Assembly (NCBI RefSeq): GCF_900198405.1
Contig: NZ_FZMR01000006.1
Coordinates: forward strand, 62,001 to 126,000
Source of the DNA: Helicobacter cetorum
GTDB taxonomy: Bacteria; Campylobacterota; Campylobacteria; Campylobacterales; Helicobacteraceae
DNA length: 64,000 nt
Direction: 5' to 3'
Below the pieces are notes generated by a model. The model saw only the letters and a list, made by a program, of their open reading frames with translations. It was not told where the DNA came from and did no database searches. Every line of letters starts with the position of its first letter. The stretch's first letter is position 1. Made by a program: the position numbers and the translations under genes. Of the stretch, positions 40,758 to 50,334 are shown one piece after another.

Positions 40758-42152
40758 ATGAGTGGTATTGTTACTCGCTTTGCACCCTCGCCTACAGGGC
40801 ATTTGCATATAGGGGGTCTAAGAACAGCTTTATTCAATTATCTTTTTGCACGAGCTAATGAAGGAAAATTTTATTTACGCATTGAAGATACGGATTTAAG
40901 CCGTAATTCTATGGAGGCTACAGAGGCTATTTTAAAGGCGTTTGAATGGGTAGGACTAGAACACGATGGCGAAATTATTTATCAATCCAAACGCTTTGAG
41001 TTGTATAAAGAATATATTCAAAAACTCTTAGATGAAGATAAGGCGTATTATTGCTACATGAGTAAAGAAGAGCTAGATACTTTAAGAGAAGAGCAAAAAG
41101 CTAGAAAAGAAACCCCTCGTTATGATAATCGCTATCGTGATTTTAAAGGCACACCCCCTAAAAACATAGAGCCTGTAGTAAGGATTAAAGTGCCAGAAAA
41201 TAAAATCATTAGCTTTAATGATGGCGTTAAGGGCTTAGTGAGCGTGAATACGAGTGAATTAGATGATTTTATTATCGCACGAAGTGATGGCACGCCTACT
41301 TATAATTTTGTCGTTACGATTGATGACGCTCTAATGGGGATAACAGATATTATTAGAGGCGATGACCATCTATCTAATACCCCTAAACAAATCGTGCTTT
41401 ATGAAGCTTTAAATTTTAAAATCCCTAACTTTTTTCATGTGCCTATGATTTTAAATGAAGAAGGGCATAAATTAAGCAAGCGAGATGGCGCAACAAGTGT
41501 TATGGACTATCCTAAAATGGGGTATTTAAAAGAGGCGTTATTAAACTTTTTGGTGCGCTTAGGTTGGAGCCATAAAGACCAAGAGATTTTTAGCATGCAA
41601 GAATTATTAGAGTTATTTAACCCCAAAGATTTAAATTCTTCGCCCAGTGCGTTTAATACGCAAAAATTATTATGGCTCAACGCCCATTATTTGAAAAATA
41701 AAAGCACCCAAGAATTGCTAGAACTATTAAAGGGTTTTAGTTTTAGTGATATTTCTCATTTAAGCCCCACTCAATTAGATTGCTTATTTAACGCCCTTAA
41801 AGAAAGGTCACAAACCCTACAAGAACTAGCCCTTAAAATTGATGAAGTTTTAAATACTCCTATGGAGTATGAAGAAAAGATTTTTAAGAAGCTTGATAAA
41901 GTGGTTGTTGTGCCATTATTAGAAAAGTTTAAGCTTGAATTAGATAAAGCTAGTTTCAATGATGACAACACTTTAGAAAATGCCATGCACAATATCATTG
42001 AAAAAGAAAAGATTAAAGCGGGCAATTTTATGCAACCTTTGAGATTAGCCCTTTTAGGAAAAGGAGGCGGAATAGGACTAAAAGAAACGCTTTTTATTCT
42101 AGGTAAAACAGAGAGTTTAAAAAGAATAGAGAAGTTTTTGAAAATTTTTTAA
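40758..42152 (+). CDS. gltX: Glutamyl-tRNA synthetase
   Basis: About 464 residues from ATG 40758 (MSGIVTRFAPSPTG), which has an AAGG site before it; the in-frame ATG at 40731 adds an unlikely nine residues. The class I HIGH motif is HLHIGG and the KMSKS equivalent is KLSKRDG (~240). H. pylori has two GltX enzymes, one charging tRNA-Gln with Glu for amidation. By synteny this is GltX1 (HP0476). Confidence 0.95.
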   Translation: MSGIVTRFAPSPTGHLHIGGLRTALFNYLFARANEGKFYLRIEDTDLSRNSMEATEAILKAFEWVGLEHDGEIIYQSKRFELYKEYIQKLLDEDKAYYCYMSKEELDTLREEQKARKETPRYDNRYRDFKGTPPKNIEPVVRIKVPENKIISFNDGVKGLVSVNTSELDDFIIARSDGTPTYNFVVTIDDALMGITDIIRGDDHLSNTPKQIVLYEALNFKIPNFFHVPMILNEEGHKLSKRDGATSVMDYPKMGYLKEALLNFLVRLGWSHKDQEIFSMQELLELFNPKDLNSSPSAFNTQKLLWLNAHYLKNKSTQELLELLKGFSFSDISHLSPTQLDCLFNALKERSQTLQELALKIDEVLNTPMEYEEKIFKKLDKVVVVPLLEKFKLELDKASFNDDNTLENAMHNIIEKEKIKAGNFMQPLRLALLGKGGGIGLKETLFILGKTESLKRIEKFLKIF

Positions 42153-42164
42153 CCTAGCAAGTAT

Positions 42165-43340
42165 TTAATTTTCAAACCTTAAAATTTCAATTTCGCCCTG
42201 AACTAATTCTACTCCTTCATCAATTAAAGCGATTGTATCAGCTTGTGCTAGAGCTTGAATGGCTCCAGCTTCATAGCGGTTGTTATTGTAAGGAATAAAT
42301 TCAAAGTTTGAATAATTGCCTAAGATTAAGTGCGTGCGTTTGTTTTTAAGTTTTAAGGGAGCGTTGATTTTAGCTTTAAAGGTTTTTAAGTTAAAGTCTT
42401 TATTTAGGGAAAGTCGCTCTAGCAAAGGTAAAACAAGAGTGCGTAATACTAATAAGCAACTCAAAGGATTGCCGGGTAAGCCTACAATAATACTCTTGTT
42501 AAGCTCGGCTAAAGTTACAGGTTTTCCGGGTTTGAGATTGACTTTTTCATAATGAAAGCGGGCGTTTTTTTCTTTCAAGGCATCTTTAAAAAAGTCTTTA
42601 TCCCCCACACTCACTCCTGCACTTGAAATAATTACATCATAGTCTTCTAATTCAAGTTGCTTAAGCTGTAAGTCTTTATCATCTTTTAAAACGCCTAAAA
42701 AATGCGTGTCATAGTTTTTAAGCATGTTAAAAATACTTACTGAATTGACATCATAAATTTGGTGCTCTAAGGCGTTTTGTCCTAAAGGCACTAATTCATC
42801 GCCACTACTGAATAATGCGATTTTTAATTTTCTAAATACTTTAATTTCTTTTAGCCCTTGAGAGGCAATGAGTGCGATATGTCCATAATTTAAACGGGTA
42901 TTTTTAGGGACTAAAACGCTGTTTAAAGAAGCGTTTTCACCCTTTAAGCGGATATTAGCGTTAGTCTTAAAATCTTTAGGTGCTAGGGCGAAATTTTTAT
43001 CACTCTCTAGCATGCATTCTATAGGAATGATAGTTTCTACGCCCTTTGGCACCATAGCTCCAGTCATAATTTTTACGCATTCATTTTCTTTAATCTCTAA
43101 AGAGCTTGTATCTTCTCCAGCAAAGATGTGTTTGATAACTTTGGTTTTCTTGCCTAAATCTTGCGTTTTAAACCCATAGCCATCCATAGCGCTTTGATTA
43201 AACTTTGGCAAAGCATGGGTGCAAATAACATCGTTAGCTAGAATACGCCCTACGCTTTCAAATAAAGAGATGTTTTCTGTTTCTAAGAGTTTTAGGGGAA
43301 TGCTAGAGTTGATTTTTAGAGCTTCTTTAAAACTAATCAT
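42165..43340 (-). CDS. moeA: Molybdopterin molybdenumtransferase
   Basis: A 391-residue MoeA: LPKFNQSAMDGYGF near residue 45, GxTxxxGD-like segment FSSGDEL (~175), SAGVSVGDKDFFKDAL (~240), and GLPGNPLSCLLVLR (~290). It inserts molybdate into adenylated molybdopterin. The product is relevant to this window because FdhA needs a pterin cofactor. It is followed upstream by fliR on the same strand (11-base gap). Confidence 0.94.
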   Translation of the reverse strand: MISFKEALKINSSIPLKLLETENISLFESVGRILANDVICTHALPKFNQSAMDGYGFKTQDLGKKTKVIKHIFAGEDTSSLEIKENECVKIMTGAMVPKGVETIIPIECMLESDKNFALAPKDFKTNANIRLKGENASLNSVLVPKNTRLNYGHIALIASQGLKEIKVFRKLKIALFSSGDELVPLGQNALEHQIYDVNSVSIFNMLKNYDTHFLGVLKDDKDLQLKQLELEDYDVIISSAGVSVGDKDFFKDALKEKNARFHYEKVNLKPGKPVTLAELNKSIIVGLPGNPLSCLLVLRTLVLPLLERLSLNKDFNLKTFKAKINAPLKLKNKRTHLILGNYSNFEFIPYNNNRYEAGAIQALAQADTIALIDEGVELVQGEIEILRFEN

Positions 43341-43350
43341 GTTTTATCCT

Positions 43351-44118
43351 TTAAAATAATTTACTAATCGTGCTAAAGGCTAGGCTAATTTCATCTTTAA
43401 AACGCCCTAGAATAGCAGAAACGATTAAAATAATGCCTACAAACGCAATGGCAATTTTAACCGGAAAACCAATAGCTAGTAGGTTAAATTGAGGGTGTGT
43501 TTTCATAATCATACCAAAAATAATATCACTCAATAACACTAAGCATAAAATAGGAAACGCCATAGAAAACCCTATTACAAATAAATGTGAAAAGGCTTTT
43601 ACAATATTTTTAGCTAGCTCAGGCTCAAAGACAAATTGTCCTAAAGGAACAGCCTTTAAACTATGCTCTACAAACAAAATAATTTGATGATGAAAAGATA
43701 AATCTAGTAAAATTAAAATGGCTAGTAATAAAAGAGCTTGTCCTACAATAGGTTTTTGTGAGCCTGAAATAGGGTCATAAGCACTTGCCATAGTTAGCCC
43801 CATAGAAAAGCTAATGCTATCAGTTGCAAACACCAAACTTGCAAAGACTATTTGTAAAAAGATAGACGCACACACCCCTAAAAATAGCTCGCATAAGCAT
43901 GCGATGATAAAACTCTCAGGTGTGTAAGTGAAGTTTGAGAAAGTTAAGGTAGGGTAAAAAATCGCACTCACATACAAGCTCAAAGCCCCACGCACCGATA
44001 ATGGCACTAAATTATTTTCAAAAAAAGGAAAAAAGGATAGCACGCCACTAACCCTTAAAAACAATAGGAAAAAATCTTTCACATGAGGGGTGTTAAGCTC
44101 TTGAATGAAATCTAACAT
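43351..44118 (-). CDS. fliR: Flagellar export apparatus protein FliR
   Basis: A 255-residue inner membrane protein with about six TM helices and the FliR pattern FLLFLRVSGVLSFFPFF, AFSMGLTMASAYDPISGSQ-like loop (SFSMGLTMASAYDPISG) and FGMIMKTHPQFNLLAIGFPVKIAI. It is part of the flagellar type III export gate with FliP and FliQ. Its start overlaps the end of the EI24-like gene by seven bases. Confidence 0.93.
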   Translation of the reverse strand: MLDFIQELNTPHVKDFFLLFLRVSGVLSFFPFFENNLVPLSVRGALSLYVSAIFYPTLTFSNFTYTPESFIIACLCELFLGVCASIFLQIVFASLVFATDSISFSMGLTMASAYDPISGSQKPIVGQALLLLAILILLDLSFHHQIILFVEHSLKAVPLGQFVFEPELAKNIVKAFSHLFVIGFSMAFPILCLVLLSDIIFGMIMKTHPQFNLLAIGFPVKIAIAFVGIILIVSAILGRFKDEISLAFSTISKLF

Positions 44119-44849
44119 TCTTTTTCTTTAAGGATAAAAAAGTAGTGTGTTAGCATGATGGTTTGCAATAAAGTTGCAAAAAAGTTAAAAAAGGGGACTA
44201 AAGAAAAAAGATAGCAAAAAAATGAAAAACGATAATGGTTTAATCGGTGTTGTTTGAGCAAGTTTTGATAATCTTTAGCGTTAAAAATAGAACTTCCTAT
44301 ATCCAAATTCATTGTGTTTTTAAAAAAGAGAAAATGTGGAATCATAGAAAAAAAGACCCCTACAAAAGGAATGAAGTATAAGGGTGTTAAAAGTGCCATA
44401 AAGAAAAGCATAAGAATTAATGCTTTGATAAAATACTTGGCAGAAAAAAGGGTTGATCCAAAACTTTCTAAAACGATGTGAGAATAATACTTTTGATGTA
44501 AGTAAGAGACAACCAAAGGGGTATAAAAAATAGACATAAAAATATTAGTGATTAAGCTTAAAAGAATGACTATCCAAAAGATAAGAAAATACACTAATGC
44601 CTTAAAAACCCATGTAAACAAACTTGCAAAAAAGCCTTGAGAATGAGAATAATCACTCAAAAATTGTGGCAATAAAGTTTTGCAATAACTTACAATGCTA
44701 TCACCATTGTAATAAAAAACAGCTCCAAAAAACGCCAAACTTAAAATAACAGGTCCAAGATTGATAAAAAGCATTCTGGTGCTTAAAAAATCTTTAAAGC
44801 TTTTTTTTAAAATCATTAGAGATGAAGTCATAACAAACCTTGGTTGCAT
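44112..44849 (-). CDS. EI24/CysZ-like inner membrane protein
   Basis: A 245-residue polytopic protein with about five hydrophobic segments. ILKKSFKDFLSTRMLFINLGPVI opens the likely mature protein and PLYFIPFVGVFFSMIPHFLF resembles the EI24/CysZ family. The N-terminus is uncertain; a Met at residue 13 (MILKKSF) is a plausible start. It is coupled to fliR by overlap. H. pylori HP0174 occupies the same position. Confidence 0.7.
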   Translation of the reverse strand: MQPRFVMTSSLMILKKSFKDFLSTRMLFINLGPVILSLAFFGAVFYYNGDSIVSYCKTLLPQFLSDYSHSQGFFASLFTWVFKALVYFLIFWIVILLSLITNIFMSIFYTPLVVSYLHQKYYSHIVLESFGSTLFSAKYFIKALILMLFFMALLTPLYFIPFVGVFFSMIPHFLFFKNTMNLDIGSSIFNAKDYQNLLKQHRLNHYRFSFFCYLFSLVPFFNFFATLLQTIMLTHYFFILKEKEC

Positions 44850-45008
44850 AAATTCTTAAAAACTAAAGATTATTTAAGCATAAATTAGCTTAATGTTTTT
44901 GATTTTTAATGTTTTTAAATTAGAGAAAAAATAGTATAAAATTTAGCTTAAACTTGCTATAATCTAACATTTATTTTTAATTTTAATTGATTAAGTGGGG
45001 TATACACG

Positions 45009-45893
45009 ATGAAAAGAAGTATCTTAAGTTTGGCATTGGTTGGTGCATTAAGCACGACACTATTAGTAGCTAAGTCTGCCAATACAGCCAACACAACTAA
45101 AAAGAGCGTTCCTACAATGGGAGTTTTAGCAACAGTTGATGGTGCACCGATTACTAAGAGCGATTTTGATATGATTAAGCAACGCAACCCAAATTTTGAT
45201 TTTGATAAGCTTAAAGACGACCAAAAAGCAGCTTTGATTGACCAAGCTATCCGCACCTTGTTAGTAGAAAAAGAGGCTAAAAAGGAAAAGTTAGATAATA
45301 CGCCAGAGTTTAAGGCGATGATTGATGCGGTAAAAAAGCAAGCACTCGTAGAATTTTGGGCTAAAAAGCAAGCTGAGGCAGTAAAAAAGATTCAAATCCC
45401 CGAAAAAGAAATGCAAGATTTCTATAATGCTAATAAAGACCAAATGTTTGTTAAGCAAGAGGCACATGCAAGACACATCTTAGTTAAGAGTGAAGATGAG
45501 GCCAAAAGAATTATTTCTGAGCTTAATAAGCAACCTAAAACTAAGGTGCAAGAAAAATTTATTGAATTGGCTAATCGTGATACCATTGACCCTAATAGTA
45601 AAAATGCACAAAATGGTGGTGATTTAGGAAAATTTCAAAAGAATCAGATGACTCCTGATTTTTCTAAAGCAGCTTTTGCTCTAACTCCGGGAACTTATAC
45701 TAAAACTCCTGTAAAAACAGAGTTTGGCTATCATATTATTTATTTGATTTCAAAGGATAAACCTGTAACCTATACTTACGAGCAGGCTAAACCCACTATT
45801 CAAGGCATGTTGCAAGAAAAGCGTTTCCAAGAGCTTATGAATAAAAAGATTGAGGAACTCAAAAAGCAAGCTAAAATTGTTATTAATAAGTAG
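45009..45893 (+). CDS. Periplasmic peptidyl-prolyl isomerase (PpiC/SurA type)
   Basis: A 294-residue secreted protein. A signal peptide (1-21, ending VAKS), an N-terminal SurA-like chaperone region (ATVDGAPITKSDFD) and a parvulin PPIase domain at ~150-255 (ARHILVKSEDEA, NGGDLGKFQKNQMTPDFSKAAF, EFGYHIIYL). H. pylori HP0175 is described as a secreted cell-binding factor with PPIase activity that triggers host responses; this is its counterpart by sequence and by position before fba and efp. Confidence 0.92.
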   Translation: MKRSILSLALVGALSTTLLVAKSANTANTTKKSVPTMGVLATVDGAPITKSDFDMIKQRNPNFDFDKLKDDQKAALIDQAIRTLLVEKEAKKEKLDNTPEFKAMIDAVKKQALVEFWAKKQAEAVKKIQIPEKEMQDFYNANKDQMFVKQEAHARHILVKSEDEAKRIISELNKQPKTKVQEKFIELANRDTIDPNSKNAQNGGDLGKFQKNQMTPDFSKAAFALTPGTYTKTPVKTEFGYHIIYLISKDKPVTYTYEQAKPTIQGMLQEKRFQELMNKKIEELKKQAKIVINK

Positions 45894-45907
45894 AATAAGG
45901 ATTTCTT

Positions 45908-46831
45908 ATGCTAGTTTATGGCAATGAAATTTTATTAAAAGCCCATAAAGAGGGCTATGGAGTAGGGGCGTTTAACTTTGTTAATTTTGAAATGTTAAAC
46001 GCTATTTTTGAAGCTGCAAATGAAGAGAATTCGCCGGTATTTATTCAAGCGAGTGAGGGTGCGATTAAATACATGGGGATTGATATGGCGGTTGGCATGG
46101 TAAAGATTATGTGTGAACGCTATTCTCATATTCCTGTAGCCTTGCATTTAGACCATGGAACAACTTTTGAGAGTTGTGAGAATGCCGTGAGAGCGGGCTT
46201 TACTTCTGTAATGATTGATGCATCTCATCATGCCTTTGAAGAAAATTTGGAATTGACTTCTAGAGTGGTAAAAATGGCACACAGTGCCGGAGTGAGCGTG
46301 GAAGCAGAATTAGGGCGCTTGATGGGAATTGAAGACAATATTTCTGTAGATGAAAAAGACGCTGTGTTAGTGAACCCTAAGGAAGCAGAGCAGTTTGTCA
46401 AAGAATCTCAAGTAGATTATTTAGCCCCAGCCATTGGCACAAGCCATGGAGCCTTTAAATTTAAGGGTGAGCCACAGCTAGATTTTGAGCGTTTATTAGA
46501 AGTGAAGCGACTAACAAATATTCCCTTAGTTTTGCATGGAGCAAGTGCGATACCTGATGATGTGAGAAAGGCTTATTTGGATGCTGGAGGTGATTTAAAA
46601 GGCTCTAAGGGTGTGCCTTTTGAATTTTTGCAAGAATCAATCAAGGGCGGTATTAATAAGGTTAATACCGATACAGATTTAAGAATCGCTTTCATAGCAG
46701 AAGTGCGTAGAGTCGCTAATGAAGATAAGAGTCAATTTGATTTGAGAAAGTTTTTTACTCCAGCTCAATTGGCTCTTAAAAATGTGGTTAAAGAGCGCAT
46801 GAGACTCTTAGGCAGTTCTAATAAAATTTAA
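45908..46831 (+). CDS. fba: Class II fructose-bisphosphate aldolase
   Basis: A 307-residue zinc aldolase. Metal-binding and active-site motifs: ALHLDHGTTFE (~79-89; catalytic Asp and Zn His), MIDASHHAFEENL, EAELGRLMGIED, GTSHGAFK and LVLHGASAIPDD (Zn His). It converts fructose-1,6-bisphosphate and triose phosphates, mainly for gluconeogenesis in Helicobacter. efp follows 22 bases on. Confidence 0.96.
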   Translation: MLVYGNEILLKAHKEGYGVGAFNFVNFEMLNAIFEAANEENSPVFIQASEGAIKYMGIDMAVGMVKIMCERYSHIPVALHLDHGTTFESCENAVRAGFTSVMIDASHHAFEENLELTSRVVKMAHSAGVSVEAELGRLMGIEDNISVDEKDAVLVNPKEAEQFVKESQVDYLAPAIGTSHGAFKFKGEPQLDFERLLEVKRLTNIPLVLHGASAIPDDVRKAYLDAGGDLKGSKGVPFEFLQESIKGGINKVNTDTDLRIAFIAEVRRVANEDKSQFDLRKFFTPAQLALKNVVKERMRLLGSSNKI

Positions 46832-46853
46832 TTAAACAAGGAAAGAAAATAAT

Positions 46854-47417
46854 ATGGCAATTGGTATGAGCGAACTAAAGAAAGGCTTGAAAATTGAATT
46901 AGGTGGTGTTCCTTATAGAATTGTAGAATACCAGCATGTTAAGCCCGGTAAGGGTGCGGCATTTGTGCGTGCAAAAATCAAGTCGTTTTTAGATGGTAAA
47001 GTGATTGAAAAGACTTTCCATGCCGGAGATAAGTGCGAAGAGCCAAATTTAGCAGAAAAGACGATGCAATATCTCTATCATGATGGTGATGCTTATCAAT
47101 TTATGGATATAGAGAGTTATGAGCAAATTGCCTTGAATGACTCTCAAGTAGGCGATGCGTCTAAATGGATGTTAGATGGCATGCAAGTGCAAGTTTTATT
47201 GCATAATGACAAGGCCATTTCAGTAGATGTGCCACAAGTTGTAGCTCTAAAGATTGTAGAAACTGCTCCTAATTTTAAGGGCGATACTTCAAGTGCAAGC
47301 AAAAAGCCAGCGACTTTAGAAACAGGTGCGGTGGTGCAGGTGCCCTTTCATGTCTTAGAGGGTGAGACCATTAAGGTTAATACTGAGACTGAAGAATATC
47401 TTGAAAAAGTAAAATAA
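46854..47417 (+). CDS. efp: Elongation factor P
   Basis: A 187-residue EF-P with three beta-barrel domains. The tip loop that receives lysylation reads [14 protein letters not shown] (Lys near residue 33), and the C-terminal [21 protein letters not shown] is typical. It relieves ribosome stalling at polyproline stretches. A hairpin follows the stop. Confidence 0.96.
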   Translation: MAIGMSELKKGLKIELGGVPYRIVEYQHVKPGKGAAFVRAKIKSFLDGKVIEKTFHAGDKCEEPNLAEKTMQYLYHDGDAYQFMDIESYEQIALNDSQVGDASKWMLDGMQVQVLLHNDKAISVDVPQVVALKIVETAPNFKGDTSSASKKPATLETGAVVQVPFHVLEGETIKVNTETEEYLEKVK

Positions 47418-47435
47418 GGTTTTAATTTAAAATTA

Positions 47436-47466
47436 AGAGACTTACCAATAAATAAGGTTAGTCTCT
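47436..47466 (+). terminator. Hairpin after efp
   Basis: Arms AGAGACTTACC (47436-47446) and GGTTAGTCTCT (47456-47466) pair with one mismatch around a nine-base A/T loop. No T-run follows, so termination strength is uncertain. Confidence 0.55.
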
Positions 47467-47865
47467 AGCTATGTCTACAATATAAGCAAAAAAAGCAAGC
47501 ATTCAAAATCTAAGAACCCTAAGAGATAAGCTAATTAAAGCGATTTCTTTATTATTTGTGTGAATGGATAAATGAGAAGGTCTTGGATATATATTCACAA
47601 AAGCATTGATGCGAAGATGGCGTAATGCCTATTGCAAGATATTGTAATTTTTTGGAGGCGACTAGAGAAGCAAGCATTAAACAAACAAATAGGGTTTATG
47701 ATATATTAATCCATGAGACAAGTTCGTATAATGATTAGCCATCAAAATATCGCAATCGCAAAAATCAAGTTTGGTTATTTTTATAAAGTAAAAAAGATAT
47801 AAAGATTTATTTTATAAAAATAAATCTCGCTATAAACTTTAAATTTTGGCATTAGATTCTTATGG
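47467..47865. other. Gene-free stretch between efp and the lipoprotein
   Basis: About 400 A/T-rich bases. The only notable ORF is a 37-codon reading frame at 47625-47738 (+) with no ribosome-binding site; it looks like debris. No tRNA or known small RNA signature was seen. Another short inverted repeat (AAAGATTTATTTTATAAAAATAAAT region, ~47798-47825) is A/T only. Confidence 0.35.
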
Positions 47866-47895
47866 AAAAGAAAACCTTATTCAAAAGGAATAAGG
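47866..47895 (-). terminator. Terminator of the lipoprotein gene
   Basis: On the minus strand CCTTATTC and GAATAAGG form a perfect 8-bp stem (47895-47888 with 47882-47875) around CTTTT, followed by TTTTCTTTT. Confidence 0.8.
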
Positions 47896-47922
47896 TGCAG
47901 TTATCTAGCATGCATTCATGCA

Positions 47923-48321
47923 TTAATAAAAAGAATAGGGGAAATATCCGGGCATCATGCCATAGCCATAAGGCATGAGACCATAGGGCATGTAATAGCC
48001 CCCATACATTCCATTTTGCATGGGGGAATTAAGATTGTCTTGCGAATTGTAAAAGCCATTTAAAGAGCCATAATTATTGAAGTGATTAATGGTGGGGGTG
48101 GTGTGTGCGTCAATAATAGCATCTTCTTGCTGTATGGCTTGATTTTCTTGGGCAACTTTTTGAGCCTCAGTTTCTTTAGGGTCTTTAATAATCACTTCTT
48201 CAACCGGCACATTAGCCCCACAACCATTTAGGCTATAGACCAAACACCACGCACTTAGGGTTAGCCCCCCTTTAACAAAATATTCTTTTAAATCTTTAGA
48301 GTTAGTGTTTGTATTTAACAT
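47923..48321 (-). CDS. Lipoprotein with Gly/Tyr/Met/Pro-rich tail
   Basis: A 132-residue protein with a late hydrophobic signal segment (~17-33) and a lipobox ending SLNGC, Cys34. The charged N-terminus before it is unusually long, so the start could be internal. The mature part is acidic/Gln-rich (to ~80), then Asn-rich, and the last 30 residues are repetitive G-Y-M-P (YMPYGLMPYGYGMMPGY). I do not recognise a characterised family. A terminator follows downstream. Confidence 0.7.
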   Translation of the reverse strand: MLNTNTNSKDLKEYFVKGGLTLSAWCLVYSLNGCGANVPVEEVIIKDPKETEAQKVAQENQAIQQEDAIIDAHTTPTINHFNNYGSLNGFYNSQDNLNSPMQNGMYGGYYMPYGLMPYGYGMMPGYFPYSFY

Positions 48322-48391
48322 GAAATTTCCTAAAATATTAAAAATTTAGAAAAATGTAACATATTTTTACTTTGTTTTAGTTTTAAACGCT

Positions 48392-49072
48392 TTAATTATA
48401 TTCTAACATAAACTCTTCATAACCCTTTTTTCTCAATTTGCATGCAGGGCATTCATTGCAACCATAGCCATAAGCATGTAAAGTCTTTCGCTCGCCATGA
48501 TAGCAAGTGTGCGTTTCTTTAATGATTAAATCTAAGATTCCTAAATCTTTAGCCATTTGAAATTCTTGTGCTTTAGAAAGAAACATTAAGGGGGTATGAA
48601 TAGTGATATGGGTATTTGAACCTAAATTTAATGAATGCTCTATACTTTTAATAAAATCTTCTTTACAATCAGGATAGCCACTAAAATCCGCTTGTGAAAC
48701 CCCTAAGGCAATATTACTAGCCCCTAGTTTTTGAGCGTAAGAATGTAAGAGTGTGATAAAAATCGCATTGCGATTAGGCACAAAAGAGTTGGGTAAATTT
48801 TTATGCTGAGTGTGTGAATTTTCTACTAAATCCTTAGAGTTTTTAAAAAGGGCGGAGTTTGTGATACTCTCTAAAAAATCTAATTTGATGATTTCATAGG
48901 GAAGTTGTAAAAAAGAAGCGATTTTTGTAGCGCATTCTAATTCTATAGAGTGTTTTTGTGCGTAATCAAATCCTACTAAACAGACTTTTTTAAAGTGTTT
49001 TGTTGCCCATACAGCTAGAGTGGTGCTATCTTGTCCGCCACTAAAGCTGATTACACAAATTTCTTGTTTCAT
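48392..49072 (-). CDS. queC: 7-cyano-7-deazaguanine synthase
   Basis: A 226-residue QueC for queuosine synthesis. The PP-loop motif [12 protein letters not shown] is at residues ~9-20. Zinc-binding Cys near the C-terminus follow the usual pattern: CYHG (~192) then [16 protein letters not shown]. It starts 53 bases from the divergent pcnB. Confidence 0.94.
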   Translation of the reverse strand: MKQEICVISFSGGQDSTTLAVWATKHFKKVCLVGFDYAQKHSIELECATKIASFLQLPYEIIKLDFLESITNSALFKNSKDLVENSHTQHKNLPNSFVPNRNAIFITLLHSYAQKLGASNIALGVSQADFSGYPDCKEDFIKSIEHSLNLGSNTHITIHTPLMFLSKAQEFQMAKDLGILDLIIKETHTCYHGERKTLHAYGYGCNECPACKLRKKGYEEFMLEYN

Positions 49073-49125
49073 AAAAATTCCTTAAAAAAACTAAAGAGAT
49101 ATAATAACACAAAGAAATTTTAAGA

Positions 49126-50334
49126 GTGATGAGCGTGTTTGAACTAGATAGAGAATTAAAAGAGCTATTTAACCTTTATGAAAAATATCATTATGAGCTT
49201 TATTTGGTAGGAGGGTGTGTGCGTGATAATTTAATGAGCTTTATCCCTAAAGATTATGATTTAAGCACAAATGCCAAGCCTAGTGAAAGTAAAGAAATCT
49301 TATTAAAACACCATTTTAAGGTGCTAGAAACCGGTATTAAGCATGGCACACTTACAGCCCTTAAAAACAATAAAAGCTATGAAATCACGACTTTTAGGAT
49401 TGAAAAGGGGCATATTAAGCACAGAAAGCCTAAGGAATTGATTTTTAGCACGAGTTTGATAGAAGATTTAAAACGGCGTGATTTTAGCATGAATGCCATA
49501 GCATATAGCCCTACAAAAGGGTTTATTGACCCTTTTAAAGGACAAGTTGCGATTAAAAATCAAGTGATTGAGTGTGTAGGTAAGGCTAAGTTAAGGTTTT
49601 TTGAAGACGCTTTAAGGATTTTAAGGGTATTAAGATTTAGGGCGAGCTTGGGATTTAAAATAGAGAAAAACACTCAAATGGCGATTTTTGAATGCAAGGA
49701 TTTGTTAAAACACCTTTCAAAAGAACGCTTACAAAGCGAATTAAACAAACTTCTTATAGGAAAAAACGCCTATGGAGTTATAAAAGAGTTTAAAGAGATT
49801 TTTGAATTAGTGATTGAAGAGAAAATAGAAAATTTAGAGTTTTTAAAAGGAGCTGCTTTAAATTTAGAGTTAAGGTTGCTAGGGTTTTTTAAGCACCAAC
49901 AGAGTTTAGAAAATTTACGCTACCCTAAGAAAACTTGCACTTTATTTGCTAAAGCTAAAGAATGCCTAAAAGCCTTTTTAAATATCCATAATAAAACAGA
50001 GTTAAAATTTTTACTAAAAGACTATGATATAGAGTCTTTTAATCTAGCCTTAGAATTTTATTTTTTAGAAAACTACAAACATGCCTTAAAAATCAAATAC
50101 TTGTTTAATGAAGTGTTAAATTTAAACGAGCCTTTTAAAAAAGAACACCTAGTTCTTAAGGGCGATACGCTTAAAAGTTTAGGCTATCAAAATAAAAAAA
50201 TAGGCGAAATTTTAGAAAAATGCTTGAATTTAGTTATTGCTAACCCTAAAAATAACTGTTTAGAGTTTTTAATAGAATGGATTAAAAAATCATTAAACGA
50301 GTATAATTTTATCTTAAAAAAGGATTATCAATGA
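49126..50334 (+). CDS. pcnB: tRNA nucleotidyltransferase / poly(A) polymerase family
   Basis: A 402-residue class II nucleotidyltransferase: LYLVGGCVRDNLM (~25-37), the catalytic DYDLSTNAKP (D-x-D, ~43-52), TFRIEKGHIKHRKP, RRDFSMNAIAYSP and the RNA-binding region RILRVLRFRASLGFKIE. It may add CCA to tRNAs or A tails; sequence alone does not separate these. The HP0640-type gene is next to queC in H. pylori too. The stop overlaps the start of mod by four bases. Confidence 0.85.
   Translation: MMSVFELDRELKELFNLYEKYHYELYLVGGCVRDNLMSFIPKDYDLSTNAKPSESKEILLKHHFKVLETGIKHGTLTALKNNKSYEITTFRIEKGHIKHRKPKELIFSTSLIEDLKRRDFSMNAIAYSPTKGFIDPFKGQVAIKNQVIECVGKAKLRFFEDALRILRVLRFRASLGFKIEKNTQMAIFECKDLLKHLSKERLQSELNKLLIGKNAYGVIKEFKEIFELVIEEKIENLEFLKGAALNLELRLLGFFKHQQSLENLRYPKKTCTLFAKAKECLKAFLNIHNKTELKFLLKDYDIESFNLALEFYFLENYKHALKIKYLFNEVLNLNEPFKKEHLVLKGDTLKSLGYQNKKIGEILEKCLNLVIANPKNNCLEFLIEWIKKSLNEYNFILKKDYQ

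Noticed and set aside
47625-47738. A 37-codon ORF in the efp-lipoprotein gap
   Set aside because: No ribosome-binding site, no recognised family and no neighbours suggesting function; likely debris.
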